Of a stretch of DNA of 64,000 bases, positions 9,146 to 19,765 are shown piece by piece. The number at the start of each line of letters is the position of its first letter. Position 1 is the stretch's first letter. Origin of the DNA: Aphanomyces cochlioides (lineage: Eukaryota > Oomycota > Saprolegniomycetes > Saprolegniales > Verrucalvaceae). The DNA lies in the NCBI GenBank assembly GCA_019828595.1, contig JAHQRK010000016.1:1116001-1180000 (forward strand), given 5' to 3'. The position numbers and the translations under genes were made by a program. The notes under the pieces were generated by a model. It saw nothing but the letters and a program-made list of their open reading frames with translations. It did not search any database and had not been told where the DNA came from.

Positions 9146-12100
9146 TTACAGCGCGGTTTGCAAGATGGCTTGGGCTTGGGCGTCGAGGCTGCCAAACACA
9201 GCTTGCATTTGGTCTGGGAACGATTGCACGAGCCACTTGACGCATCCCTTGATCTTCACTTGGACTTCCTCGTCCACGTTCGAGTCGTCCGCGAGCGATT
9301 GAGCAAAGATCGACACGATTTGGCCAATGTGTTGGCTCGCCACGGGGTTTTGAGTTTCGAGCAGCTTGAAGAGAGCGCCGTAGACGTTTTCCGTCTCGGT
9401 GAAATCCGCCTTCAATGGCAAGGCCTTGAGGAAGACTGGCAACACTTGGTCCAAAGGCACGGCATCAGGAGCAGTCGAAATCATCGACGCGACGGCCGAG
9501 CACGCGTTGTCAACCACAGCTTCTTCCTTGGAGTTGAAGAGGGGAGCCAACGCTTGGAGGAGGTGCATGTACTGAGGACCGTAGGTTGGGCCACCCATGC
9601 GGACAATGGCGCCAAGACTGAAGGCCGAGTTGCGTTGCATCGAGGTGTCGGCGGCGGCACAGCCCTTGAACAAAGCTGGCACAACTTCAGCGACATATTG
9701 CGTGCCTTGGATTTCAGGCAAGATCTCGCCAAAGGCGCCCAAGATGGCAGCGCGATCCTTGTCAGCATGGACACCGACTTGCAAGTATTGCATGAAGAGA
9801 GGGAAGAGCGGTTGCCACAATGGAAGGAAGCCAGGGCCAAAAGCCTTGGCCATGGCACCAAACAATTCAGTGAGCAAGTCAAGGACAGTCGACTTTTCTT
9901 CGTCTTCGTCTTCTTCATCCTCGTCTTCGTCATCTTTTTCAGTGTCGTGCTCCATGTTGAGGGTTTGCGAAGCAAAGTGGCCGATCATTTCGAAGTACGG
10001 CGCCATGACGACAGCGCCGAGTTCCGTCGTGAGCGTCGTCAAAGCGCGCAACGTGCCTTCGACGACATTCGGGTCCGAGTCGACGAGCAATTCTTGGAAG
10101 ACGCTTTGAATTTGGTTGGGTTCTTCGACGGTGTCCAAAGGAGGGCCCATGAGCTTGTCCAAGAGCATCTTGGTACGTGGGTGGAGCTCCAAAATCTGGC
10201 CTTGGGCCCATTGCTTGGTTTCTTCGGCGGCAGGGTTCGTCGCATAGAACGAAGTGACGACAAGCGCGGCACAGGCTTCAGGGACGACAGCGCGGACGCT
10301 TTCGTGGATTGTTTCGACCATGAGACTCAATGCGACCAAGATATCAGGGACGAATCGATCGAATCCACCGCCCAAGTTGGTCGCAAGAGCTTCAATGCAC
10401 TGCACGGCGCGCGTAAGCATTTCGGTCGTCGCGGTGTGGACTTTGAAGTAATGCTCCGTCGCGTCAATTTCGTCTTCGTCTTCAAACGCTTCGAGCTTTT
10501 GGTCGCCGTCACGGCAGATTTCAACACCGTTGTCAGGGGTCAACATGGGCAAAATGAGCTGCACGGCGGTTTCGGCGTAAGGAAGGAACGCCTTCTTGTA
10601 GATGTTGCTCGCGTTGATGATAAAACCCATGCACATATCGTTCAATTCTTCGTCGTTGAAGCGCATGGTGTCGAACACGTAAGGCATGATCGATTGGAGC
10701 GTCTGGCCAAACTTTTCCGCGCCAAGAGCGACTACCAAATAGCCCAAGCATTCAATGGCAGTCGCACGAAGTTGGAGGTACTTCTTGTCCGTGATGGCCA
10801 AGAAAGGCTTGAGCAATTCGCACACGCCACCGAAGTAAGGTTCAAAACGCGACTTGGCGCCCACCGAGACGGAACCCAACGCGGAAATCGCAAGCTTTTG
10901 GATACCTGGCTTTTGCGTTTGGATGAGGCCGACGAGCTTTTCAACCAAGCCGTTCAAGAAAGGCTCAATCTCTTCGGGTTCCATGCTTTCGGTGAAGACT
11001 TCAAGCACGTAGCACGACGTGGCCTTGACATCAGGCGTAGGATCGTCGAGCAACGCCAACGCGACCGGAATAATATCAGCGTAGTGCGACTGAATTTCAG
11101 GCTGCAAGTATTCGGCGAATTGGCCAAGCGAGAAGCAAGCAGCTTCACGAACGTTGTGGTGAGGAGAGGCAGCAGCCGTGTACACAAGCGGCAAGACGCT
11201 CGAGAGGTTTTCCGACAAGAATTCGCACATGCCTTCCGACACGACACCGAGAGCCAAGACACCAGCCTTTTGCATGCTGGGGTTGGACGACCCGACGACT
11301 TGGTGGCTGCATTGCAAGATAATGGGCTTCATGGACTTTGGCGACAAGCTCAACGCCATAAAATCGAGAGTGCGTTGAGCCATTTGGGTCGTGTGTTCTT
11401 CTTCGTCGTCGTCCTTTTCTTCTTGCAAGATGCTGTAAAACATACCGCTGGCCGAGTGGTTGTCGGCGGCAATGGCTTGGATCATGGTGTTGAAAATCAC
11501 GGGTGCCAAGTTGGCCTTTGCAATCACCTTGGGCTTGTTTTCAATGATGGAATTGATGCACGAGTTGGCGGCGGCGCGCGTCGATGGTTCGATATCTGGG
11601 GCCATGAAGATTTGGAGGAGGAGTTGGATGAGTGTAGGCATGGATTTCGTCAAGAGAGGGAAAGGGATTTCCGACAACGAAGTGAACGATTCCATAAAAT
11701 CGCACGCTTCCGATTCTTGTTGGCTCGCCATACATCCCTTCAAGATTTCAATCATGGGTTCGACCATGTGCTGGAAGTCCGTCGCTGTCTTCTTGTCGTT
11801 GGTTTCATTTTCGTCCAAGAAATGAGCAATACCGCAGGTAGCACGCATGGCTTCGACGCGAACTTTCATCTCGGCATCCTTCAAACCCGCCATGTAGAAT
11901 CCCTTGACGTTTTGGAATTGCTCGAGGAGTTCACCACCGATCGTTTCGTTCAATTTGTTGAGGAGCAACATGGCCAAGTAGCGAGCTTGAGCGTTAGGGT
12001 TGCCAGCACACGAGGTAATCATGTTGAACAATTCTGGCCATTGCGCAGCACCAATTTCGGATGCGACGGCGGCAATGTTGCGCGCAATTTCGACTTGGAC

Positions 12101-12394
12101 AACCGACACTGGTTCTTCCGTCACACGTTGGAGCAACGTTTGAGCGATGCCAGCTTTGGTCGCAGCATCCAATTGTTCCCAGTGGGTCGAAATCTTGAGG
12201 TGCATGAGGAGAGCAGCGTACTGTCGGACTTCAGGACGGGTCGATCCTTGCAATTGCGTCAACATGCCGACAATCGATGCTGGCACATTGAGATATTGCT
12301 TGAGCAAAGCTTCTGCTTCTTTAATTGTTTGAGTATCTGGTGCCATGAGGCGGAGAATGCATTGCTCGAGCTGTTCCGGGGCAAAGTCGGCCAT
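9146..12394 (-). CDS. Importin-4/Kap123-like karyopherin beta
   Basis: A nuclear import receptor of the importin-beta superfamily, built of tandem HEAT repeats. The ATG at 12394 gives MADFAPEQLEQCILRLMAPD, the expected first HEAT helix; the 44 upstream codons in frame read as untranslated sequence. The importin N-terminal (Ran-binding) region is visible as IKEAEALLKQYL and VRQYAALLMHLKI. Central repeats include MQKAGVLALGVVSEGM, VREAACFSLGQFAEYLQP and PDVKATSCYVLEVFTESM, which align by eye with importin 4. Acidic loops are present (DEDEIDATEHYF and an Asp/Glu run near residue 835). Length is about 1082 residues, normal for the family. It is intronless. Importin 5 is a close alternative; cargo is likely histones or ribosomal proteins by analogy. 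Confidence 0.87.
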   Translation of the reverse strand: MADFAPEQLEQCILRLMAPDTQTIKEAEALLKQYLNVPASIVGMLTQLQGSTRPEVRQYAALLMHLKISTHWEQLDAATKAGIAQTLLQRVTEEPVSVVQVEIARNIAAVASEIGAAQWPELFNMITSCAGNPNAQARYLAMLLLNKLNETIGGELLEQFQNVKGFYMAGLKDAEMKVRVEAMRATCGIAHFLDENETNDKKTATDFQHMVEPMIEILKGCMASQQESEACDFMESFTSLSEIPFPLLTKSMPTLIQLLLQIFMAPDIEPSTRAAANSCINSIIENKPKVIAKANLAPVIFNTMIQAIAADNHSASGMFYSILQEEKDDDEEEHTTQMAQRTLDFMALSLSPKSMKPIILQCSHQVVGSSNPSMQKAGVLALGVVSEGMCEFLSENLSSVLPLVYTAAASPHHNVREAACFSLGQFAEYLQPEIQSHYADIIPVALALLDDPTPDVKATSCYVLEVFTESMEPEEIEPFLNGLVEKLVGLIQTQKPGIQKLAISALGSVSVGAKSRFEPYFGGVCELLKPFLAITDKKYLQLRATAIECLGYLVVALGAEKFGQTLQSIMPYVFDTMRFNDEELNDMCMGFIINASNIYKKAFLPYAETAVQLILPMLTPDNGVEICRDGDQKLEAFEDEDEIDATEHYFKVHTATTEMLTRAVQCIEALATNLGGGFDRFVPDILVALSLMVETIHESVRAVVPEACAALVVTSFYATNPAAEETKQWAQGQILELHPRTKMLLDKLMGPPLDTVEEPNQIQSVFQELLVDSDPNVVEGTLRALTTLTTELGAVVMAPYFEMIGHFASQTLNMEHDTEKDDEDEDEEDEDEEKSTVLDLLTELFGAMAKAFGPGFLPLWQPLFPLFMQYLQVGVHADKDRAAILGAFGEILPEIQGTQYVAEVVPALFKGCAAADTSMQRNSAFSLGAIVRMGGPTYGPQYMHLLQALAPLFNSKEEAVVDNACSAVASMISTAPDAVPLDQVLPVFLKALPLKADFTETENVYGALFKLLETQNPVASQHIGQIVSIFAQSLADDSNVDEEVQVKIKGCVKWLVQSFPDQMQAVFGSLDAQAQAILQTAL

Positions 12395-12505
12395 CTCGTC
12401 TTGTTCCTCTCGCAACGACTGTGGGAATGACCTGGATGATGCCCAGGATTTCAAGAAAAAATGAATGGCCAAGTGGATTTGCCGCCAATCAACACAAAAA
12501 GCCGC

Positions 12506-12517
12506 CATCCGGATAAC
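12506..12517. promoter_or_regulatory. ATCCGGAT palindrome upstream of importin gene
   Basis: CATCCGGATAAC lies 112 bp upstream of the importin ATG. It shares ATCCGGATA with the sites before the acyltransferase and PDI genes. A promoter role is inferred from position and recurrence. Confidence 0.35.
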
Positions 12518-12529
12518 AAAACACACCAG

Positions 12530-13257
12530 GATAAAGTGGGAAAAACACGTTCCACCAACCGACTCAATGGAAAGTCCAAGTCCAACTGATCACTCTAGGG
12601 CGTCGCTCTGTGAGCGTAATGGCAACCATGGAGCTGCACGTGTGGTAAAGAGCATTTAGAGAGGATTTTCCGAGACCATGACTGCCTTTAATGCCAACTC
12701 CATCTGTTAGGTACGTTGCATTTGCATTGTGTGAACCATTGGAATTTCGTTGACCACTAAAATCCATGACAAGAGATAAGCTACTTGAGTCTACAATTCA
12801 GTGAGAATCATAACTCTCTCGTGGGATATCGTGAGATATCTGTTCTTGTGGAGAAGTCGCAGGAAGTAAGGAGGATATCGCTGTCGATTTCCTCACGACA
12901 GCAGTACGATTTGTTACAATTAAGACAGAAGATTTGACAATGGGATTTATGTGTTTTTCCACTCGGTATCACACTATATATGAGAATGTTGAAGTTGTTA
13001 TCTGAAAATAGTATTAGTTGTCAAAGCTGAGGACAGACAGCGGAAGGTGTTCGACGGACAATCATGGACCGAGTATCGCATTCCCGCGCCATTTCGCTGG
13101 CTCTCGCTCACGACATGCAGCTTCTATATCTCCTGTAAGACCAAGAGTCATGGCGAACCCTCATGGATCACAGTCGTGGTTAACGATAACGCAATTTTGT
13201 CTTAGCGCTGCTTTGCCTCATTCCATCGACGATTTCGAACTGTAATAGAAGCAGGCC
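12530..13257. other. Intergenic, nothing recognised
   Basis: About 730 bp between the importin promoter and the 3' end of a small minus-strand gene. Only short open frames without protein character were seen. Confidence 0.45.
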
Positions 13258-13668
13258 TCAGTTATTTACAACAATAACGCCAACCCACTGGCCAACTCCG
13301 TCGAGGAATGTGTTGTCAGGATGGGGATCGATGGCCGGGACAAAAGCTCGTCCACTGGAATCGACAGTTGCGACGACGACGTGGGCATGTTCGCCGCGTG
13401 GGGATTTACCACGGAGGAGGATTGGCATGTCAACTGCCAGCGCGTTAGCATGAGGCGGCAGTGTGCCTTGAGGTGTCAAGTCGAGTTTGACAAATGTGCG
13501 GCCTTGTGGCTCAAGCCAAGCGTTGATAGCCGCCATGTATCCCCTTGGGTCCGCAATAAAGTTGGGCACGTCCTCGAGATCCTTGTCAAATATTGACGCA
13601 AAGCACGCTTGCAGCGCGTTTCCATTTGACGGCGTGAAGTCTGTCTGATGAACTGTCCGAAGTGTCAT
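13258..13668 (-). CDS. Small C39/papain-like protein of bacterial character
   Basis: A 136-residue intronless frame from ATG at 13668 (MTLRTVHQTDFTPSNGNALQ). It resembles small bacterial/phage proteins with a C39-like papain fold. A Cys sits in a helix start (ALQACFASIFDKDLEDVPNF), followed by a WLEPQG turn, a His block (GEHAHVVVATV) and an Asp/His block (AIDPHPDNTF). These could form a Cys-His-Asp triad. No signal peptide is visible, so it is probably cytosolic. The family link is made from memory of the pattern NxxQACxASIxxxxLEDVPxF and was not checked by a search. Its compact form and bacterial look make horizontal transfer possible. It is divergent from the legumain gene across a GGGGTTA-repeat promoter. 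Confidence 0.65.
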   Translation of the reverse strand: MTLRTVHQTDFTPSNGNALQACFASIFDKDLEDVPNFIADPRGYMAAINAWLEPQGRTFVKLDLTPQGTLPPHANALAVDMPILLRGKSPRGEHAHVVVATVDSSGRAFVPAIDPHPDNTFLDGVGQWVGVIVVNN

Positions 13669-13720
13669 GACCACACTTGATTGACAAGGTTGGTATGGGC
13701 TGAAGGGTTTACATTTTGGG

Positions 13721-13780
13721 GGTTGAAGGGGTTAGGGGTGCAGGGGTTAGGGGTGCAGGGGTTAGGGGTGCAGGGGTTTA
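13721..13780. repeat. Short tandem repeat of GGGGTTAGGGGTGCA (telomere-like)
   Basis: About three and a half copies of a 15-bp unit (GGGGTTAGGGGTGCA) lie between the divergent C39-like and legumain genes, about 90 bp before the legumain ATG. The GGGTTA core resembles telomeric TTAGGG/TTTAGGG. It could be an interstitial telomeric relic or a telo-box-like promoter element. Confidence 0.6.
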
Positions 13781-13871
13781 AATCTTGCCGCATTTTGATT
13801 GGTGGGATTTGTTCTCTGCTGTGGATCTTCTGAGGGAGGAATAAGAAGAGAATTCGTCTGAGGCAGTCAAG

Positions 13872-15286
13872 ATGCGTTGGATCAGTCTCGTTGCCGCGGC
13901 GTTCGCAGCGATTTCTTTGCCGATTATAAAGGCAGACCATTGGGCTGTCATCGTTGTTGGGTCGACGGGGTACTGGAACTACCGTCACCAAGCCGATGCT
14001 TGTAAGATACCTCCATGCAAACTTCGTCCTAACTGTGTGATTCAGGCCATGCGTACCAAGTTGTGCGTCGTCATGGCATCCCCGAGTCGAATATAATTCT
14101 CATGATGTACGACGATGCTGCCAACAGCACATCCAATCCATACCCAGGACAACTTTTCAACCACCCCAAGGCATTTAAGAGCGAAGCCGTCGATGTGTAC
14201 AAGGATTGTCACGTTGACTACCGTGGCGACGATGTACTCTTATGAGAACGCTTTTGATCTGACTTCTAGTCTTAGGTCACCCCAAAGAAGTTCCTTCAAG
14301 TCTTGTTGGGTGACAGCTCGGCTGGAGGCAAAGTGTTGAAAAGCACAGCCAACGATCGCGTCTTTGTCAACTTCGTCGACCATGGCGCCCCTGGTTTTGT
14401 GGTGTTCCCAAAAGACAACTTGTACGCCAAGGATTTAGTTCACACACTGAAGCTGATGCATGCCGGTGGCAAGTTCAAAGAGCTCGTGTTTTATGTCGAA
14501 GCTTGTGAATCTGGCTCGATGTTCAAGAACCTCTTGCCTACATACATCAATGTTTATGCAACAACCGCTGCCAACGACCATGAATCATCTTGGGGAACGT
14601 ACTGCCCTCCCCTCGGTGACAAAGTTGGAATGCACCTCTTGGGCACGTGTTTGGGCGACCTCTACTCTGTCAACTGGATGGAGGACAGTGACTTGGAGGA
14701 CTTGAGCAAGGAAACGTTGCACGAACAGTTTGAGCGAGTGAAGAAGAAGACCAACAAGAGTCACGTGCTTGAATTTGGATCTGACGACATTCCCAAGGAG
14801 CCCGTGGGTGATTTCCTTGGCACGTTGGACAATGATGCTGACCAGTTGGTCATCCAAAGCGACGATGGCCTTGCAGCTGACACCAGCATGGACGTGAGAG
14901 ACATTGAAGTTGTCACAAAGTTCTATCAATACCTCCGTGCTCCTGCCACATCCCGCCGCGCATTGGCTCAAGCTTTGATCCACGCTGTGCAGAAACGTGA
15001 CATGGCTGACACCATCTTTCCCGAGATCGAAGCTGCGATGCTCAAGACAAAGCCAACGTCGGCCGCTCTTAACGATCCTTTGGACGATGAGTGCTTACGC
15101 CAAGTGAACAAGGCAGTCGACCGATCATGCCAAGGCTACACGGACTACAGCCTCAAGTACGCTTCGACGTTATCCAAGCTCTGCGTCATGGGCTACGATC
15201 CCAGCGCTCTTGTCGCCAAGGTGGAATCGCTTTGCCGCCGTCACTTCCATGCTGAAGTGTATTCTCCTTTGATGGATCTTCCATAA
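13872..15286 (+). CDS. LGMN: Legumain / asparaginyl endopeptidase (peptidase family C13)
   Basis: A lysosomal or secreted cysteine protease cleaving after Asn. The ATG at 13872 gives a signal peptide ([21 protein letters not shown]) and then [27 protein letters not shown] once the intron 14002-14045 is removed. A second intron (14234-14275) joins YRGDDV to [12 protein letters not shown]. Catalytic His is in [11 protein letters not shown] and catalytic Cys in [12 protein letters not shown], both intact. [26 protein letters not shown] follows as in the family. The C-terminal part (from about residue 290) matches the legumain prodomain, with a Cys-containing helical region. About 440 residues, normal length. 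Other C13 members such as GPI8 are excluded by the lack of a C-terminal anchor and the presence of the prodomain. Confidence 0.93.
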
Positions 15287-15472
15287 GAATTCAACCAATA
15301 AAAATTTCTATATTTTTAAATTCTAGCCAATGAAAAATTTAAAGTTAATAGTTTAGAAATCAAAATAAAATTTGATTAATTTTAAATTTAATTAATAAAA
15401 TTATGCGATTGGATGTAAATAAAATTTTATATCCAATCAGAAGGAATCATTTTCAAATTGTCAAGCCACACA

Positions 15473-16872
15473 ATGGATGCACTCGGCCATGTCCGCGCGG
15501 CGGTAATTGCGAACCGTCCGATTGAGACCGAAGGCGGGGAGGTCGTGTTATACTCGCTAAATATCGAAACGGGTGAGAAGGTTGAAGCGCATCGCTTTCC
15601 AGGCTCGTTGAAGACGTCGTTCCATTCCAAAGCATCGGGAAAAAGCTACGACTTGATGGCCGTCGTTACGTGCGTGAAGTACGCCGCGTTGACGTTTCCA
15701 GAGTATGTCGCGAAGACCCGCGCAGAAAAAGTCAATATGGTTTCCACGATTGACAAGAAAGAATTGATGGCGTACTTGCGTGGCGATATTGAAGAGTCAG
15801 TCCAAGTGTATGAACCATCATCAACGTCATCGTCGTCGACATCGGCGGCAGCTCCAAAACGCAAGAGTGGAGATGAACGTACGAGTGATAAACCCCACAC
15901 GTCGTCGAGCTCGGCACCACCAACGAAGAAGGCCAAGGAATCTGAATCCAAAACCAGTGCAGCCGTAGATGGGGGTGAGACTGACACGGAGAACGAGGTG
16001 CGAAAGCGCATCCTTGCCAAGGAATACACGCACCGCGACCGTACAAGTATGATGACAACTTCCAAGGTACGCTCTCTAATTCTATCTTATCTCATTGAGT
16101 GCCAGTCGTTCGAGTCAACGTTGAGCATGTTTGACGCGATCCTCAAGGAAGAAAAGGAACGCTCGAATGCTGCAGGCAAGCCGTCGTTGTTGTTGCAACA
16201 ATCGACGGCCGTCACGCCTCTCCACGTCGCCATGAAGCGTGCAATTCCAGGTAGATTCTTCAGAACACTGCCAATATTCTAAGTGCGCTCGTAGACACCC
16301 CTATTATTGTCGTTCCCGCCGGATATTCCGACTTGATCACGTTGCTGAATGCCAAAGACTTTCTGGAAGAAGGTCACTTCGTCACGACAGCGCAGAAAAA
16401 GGCCGAGAAGGTTCGCAAGCCGGCGTTCGAGATGATCAAAGTGGTCGAGCGCGATGTGACGTACAATTTCAAGCTCGTGGACAATGTCCTTCGCTTGTCC
16501 GACCGCGAATGGTATGCTCCTCCTCTCTCCACGCCCTTTTCACTTTGGAATCCGCTAGGAAATCCGTCGTCGGCGTGATCGTGTCTGGTCATGCGTGGCA
16601 ATTCAAAGATTGGAAATATAAGTTTCCCCTCGAAGTCTTCAAGCAAGCATGTGGTATTCATATTTATTCGCATGGCACGGCGCTCAATGAAGAAATCAAG
16701 AAATGGGATGTGAAAATCCTCATGGTACGTTTCTTCCTCCATGACGCGCGCAGAAGGACTCATGCTGCGATCTCTTTAGATTCATCCGCACAAACGGCAC
16801 TTGGACAAAGTCGCGTCGAGTGAGTTCTGGCGTCATCTCTTTGCCCACCTCCGCATGCGCATGAATAGCTAA
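15473..16872 (+). CDS. CDC73: Cdc73/parafibromin, PAF1 complex subunit
   Basis: A nuclear RNA polymerase II elongation factor. The start is ATG 15473 (MDALGHVRAAVIANRPIETEGG). Five exons can be placed: 15473-16066, 16106-16250, 16295-16511, 16559-16724 and 16780-16872, with introns of 39-55 nt. The N-terminal domain includes TIDKKELMAYLRGDI, and a Ser/Lys-rich linker follows. SFESTLSMFDAILKEEKER matches the family's internal helix. The C-terminal Ras-like domain reads TPIIVVPAGYSDLITLLNAKDFLEEG, VVGVIVSGHAWQFKDWKYKFP, KKWDVKILM, then HPHKRHLDKV and FWRHLF before TAA. About 404 residues, somewhat shorter than human because the middle is reduced. CCAAT-like sites and AT-rich DNA precede the start (15290-15450). 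Confidence 0.92.
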
Positions 16873-17004
16873 GTGTCTTCTTGTAATATGACTGCGGTTT
16901 CGCCTAAATTTAGCTCGCCGTGTGCCCCGAGGCGTTTCGTAGTTGCCATTCGAGAGACGACGACTCCCGCGACGGTTTAGACTGTGGAGGAACCAAGCTG
17001 GCAT

Positions 17005-19630
17005 ATGCTGTCCGCGGCGTCGTCCAAATCGGCCAAGGTGGCCAACAAGGTGAGCCCCGAGTCGCAGCAGGGCGAGGTGCCGCCCCGACAGATCAAAGCC
17101 GAGATCGTCGCGTTTCTTGATGGAAAGCGAATGACGCTTGCGTTTGGCGTCCTGACCATCTTTGCGTTGTTTGCCGACGATATACGCACAGCTGCGTTCA
17201 CGAAAGCCGCCGACAGCGTCTTCTACGTGCTCCTCTTGCTCGTCTTCGTCGCGTACACGGTCGAACTTTGCTGCAACGTGTTTGCCCGCCGCGGGTATTT
17301 CGGTCGTGGATTCAACTTCAACTTTTGGATGGACATCATCTCGACGCTGTCGATTCTCTCGGACGTCGGCTGGGTCGTCGACTGGATTAGCCCCGAAGAC
17401 AGCACAAAAGGCACGGCGTCGAGCACGCTCCAAGCTGGTAAAGCCTCGCGAACGAGCACGAAAGCCAGCCGCATGGTCAAGTTGATCCGTTTGATTCGTC
17501 TCATTCGAGTCGCTCGTATCTTCCGCACCAAGATCAACGGCAAGGATGTCAAGATCACGGAGCCGTCCAAAGTCGGGCGGATTCTCACGGAGCTGACGAC
17601 GCGGCGCTTGATCGTCTTGGTGCTCATCATGATTATCTGCTTGCCGCTCATCGACCAGACACTCACGAGCGTCGACGAGTACCAATACGATGCGTTCTAT
17701 CAACTCCATCGCATGGCGCAAGATTACAACGCGACGGGCGCGATCACGATGGAGAGTTTCCGCGGCGCGTTCGAGGTAGATCCTCCCGCTCTCACGACGA
17801 CGACATGCTGACGTCTTGTAGGAATACGTCCGTCTCTGCGATGGATACATCATTAGTTTGGTCATCTACGGCATCAACACGTCGACAACGAACGGGTGGA
17901 TGAACGACATGCTCTTTCAAACGACGACGGCGTCGGGCGACATTGACGCCACGGCGGCATATACGTTGACGTCGAATCCGATCACGGGATGGAGCGCTGC
18001 GGCGTACCTTGGCATGGATCAAAGCTCGCTGCGCAAGTCGGACATGGACACCTCGTCGAGTATTTACGCCTGCTTTGACGGGAACGGCGCCGTCTACGAC
18101 ACGACGTGCTACTCTGGCGTTGTCTACAACATTCAAAAGCAAAACCAGACCGACGCGGCGCTCAGCATTGGCAAGACCGTCGCCGTTATGATCGTCTTTG
18201 GCATGAGCATCTACTTTTTCACGAAAGACTCGGACCATCTCGTCATCGGTCCCATTGAGCGCATGGTATAAACTCCATCTCCATCAGTCGAATCGAGTGG
18301 AGAGTCTCATCGTGTGGCTCTAGATGGCGCTTGTGAATCGCCTCGCGCAGAATCCGCTCGACAACACGGACATTGAGGAAGATCTGAACCAGGAATACGA
18401 AACGCGCATGCTGGAGAAGACAATTGCCAAGATTGGCCGCCTCTTGCAAGTTGGTTTCGGCAGCGCCGGCACGGAAATTATATCCAAGAACATGAGCGGG
18501 ACGGGGGAACTCAATGTGATGATTCCAGGTTGATTGTCGGCGCATCTGCAGAGCTCAACTTGGTTGTAGGCAAGAAGATTTCGTCCATCTTTGGCTTTGG
18601 CATCATTGAGCACTTCACGGAAACGTGCTCTGTCCTCGAGGAGAGCGTGATCACGTACATCAACACCCTCGCCGACATTGTCCACAGCGACGCCAACATG
18701 TACTACGGCGCGGCCAACAAAAACATTGGCGCAGCGTTTTTGATCGCGTGGAAGATTTGCGACGGCACGTTGCCTGGCATGCGGGATCCGCGCGATCCAG
18801 CGACGAAACCGATCATGGACGCCGCGGAACGGACCAAGCGGCGAGCCGACATCAGTGTGTCGCTTGCGGCGACGGGAACGCGGCCGCGGAAAATCTCGCC
18901 GCAGGAACTCGTCGACTCGGCGCTCATCGCCGTACTCCGCATGCGCGTCGAGATTCATCTCGCGAACCAACCCAACGGCCGCTTCCAGACCTACTTGACA
19001 AACCAGAAGCTCCAAGACAAGTTCGACAACCATTTCCACGTCGCGATGGGCTTTGGGCTGCACATCGGCTGGGCGATCGAAGGCGCGATCGGCTCGCGGT
19101 TCAAGATCGACGCGTCCTACTTGAGTCCAAATGTCAACATGGCGGCGCGGCTCGAGAACGCGACGGGGCAATTCCAGTGCGACCTGCTCATCAGCGAGTG
19201 GTTCATGGACGAACTGAGCCCCGTGGTCAAGTCGTACTGCCGCAAAGTCGACCGCGTGACGGTCAAGGGGAGCGAAATCCCAATGGATTTGTGGACATTT
19301 GACATTGGCAACTTTGTCGACATCCCGCCGCCGGTCGTTGACCCGAACGGCGTGCAATTGCCGATGGATTTCAGCCGCAACAATTTTCTACAGACACTGC
19401 AGGAAGGCATTCCGCCCGCCTTCTTTTCGGCATTCCGAGAAGGCATGCAGCAATATTTAGATGGCAAGTGGGACGCCGCGCATGCGTCGCTCACGGCGGC
19501 CTACCAAGTCCACGCCGACGGCCCGACAGACGTGCTGCTCAAGACACTCAAGCGGGAGACGTCCGACCCAAACGGCGGCTATGCATGTCCGACGTGGTGG
19601 AAAGGTTATCGACCCCTGACAGAAAAGTAG
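17005..19630 (+). CDS. Voltage-sensor-like membrane protein fused to a (degenerate) class III cyclase domain
   Basis: Four exons (17005-17775, 17822-18265, 18324-18528, 18570-19630) encode about 826 residues. The N-terminal part looks like ion-channel S1-S4: hydrophobic segments at about 44-60, 71-90 and 107-128, then an S4-type helix with a basic residue every third position (KLIRLIRLIRVARIFR, about 159-174). An S5-like segment follows (RLIVLVLIMIICLPLID); no potassium-selectivity GYG motif was seen. A large probably extracellular loop and another TM helix (VAVMIVFGMSIYFF) lead to the cyclase homology domain from about residue 474. There IFGFGIIEHFT and ANKNIGAAFLIAWK stand where active cyclases have FCDIRNFT and NIGDAFL, so both metal-binding Asp residues are replaced. 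GLHIGWAIEGAIGS and NMAARLEN are conserved. A C-terminal TPR-like tail follows. It is probably a pseudocyclase or half of a heterodimer. An upstream exon cannot be excluded. Confidence 0.83.
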
Positions 19631-19765
19631 TAGAGCGTGCGACGACAATGGTGGCGGCGCCGCGGTTAGATCATGTAACTAAATATGCGTGTGTATTATT
19701 ATACCTCCAGACTCCCGACAGAGAGCTAGACACCTTGGCGACGATAGCTGTCGTCCTTGCACGCT

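Noticed and set aside
9158..12430. A 1090-codon open frame on the plus strand opposite the importin gene
   Set aside because: The encoded sequence has no domain character (His/Arg/Phe-rich), while the minus strand encodes a clear HEAT-repeat karyopherin. The antisense frame is a by-product of codon usage (few TCA/TTA/CTA codons in the sense gene).
15290..15450. Small RNA or tRNA in the AT-rich DNA before Cdc73
   Set aside because: Only A/T runs and CCAAT-like promoter boxes are visible. No cloverleaf or Pol III boxes.
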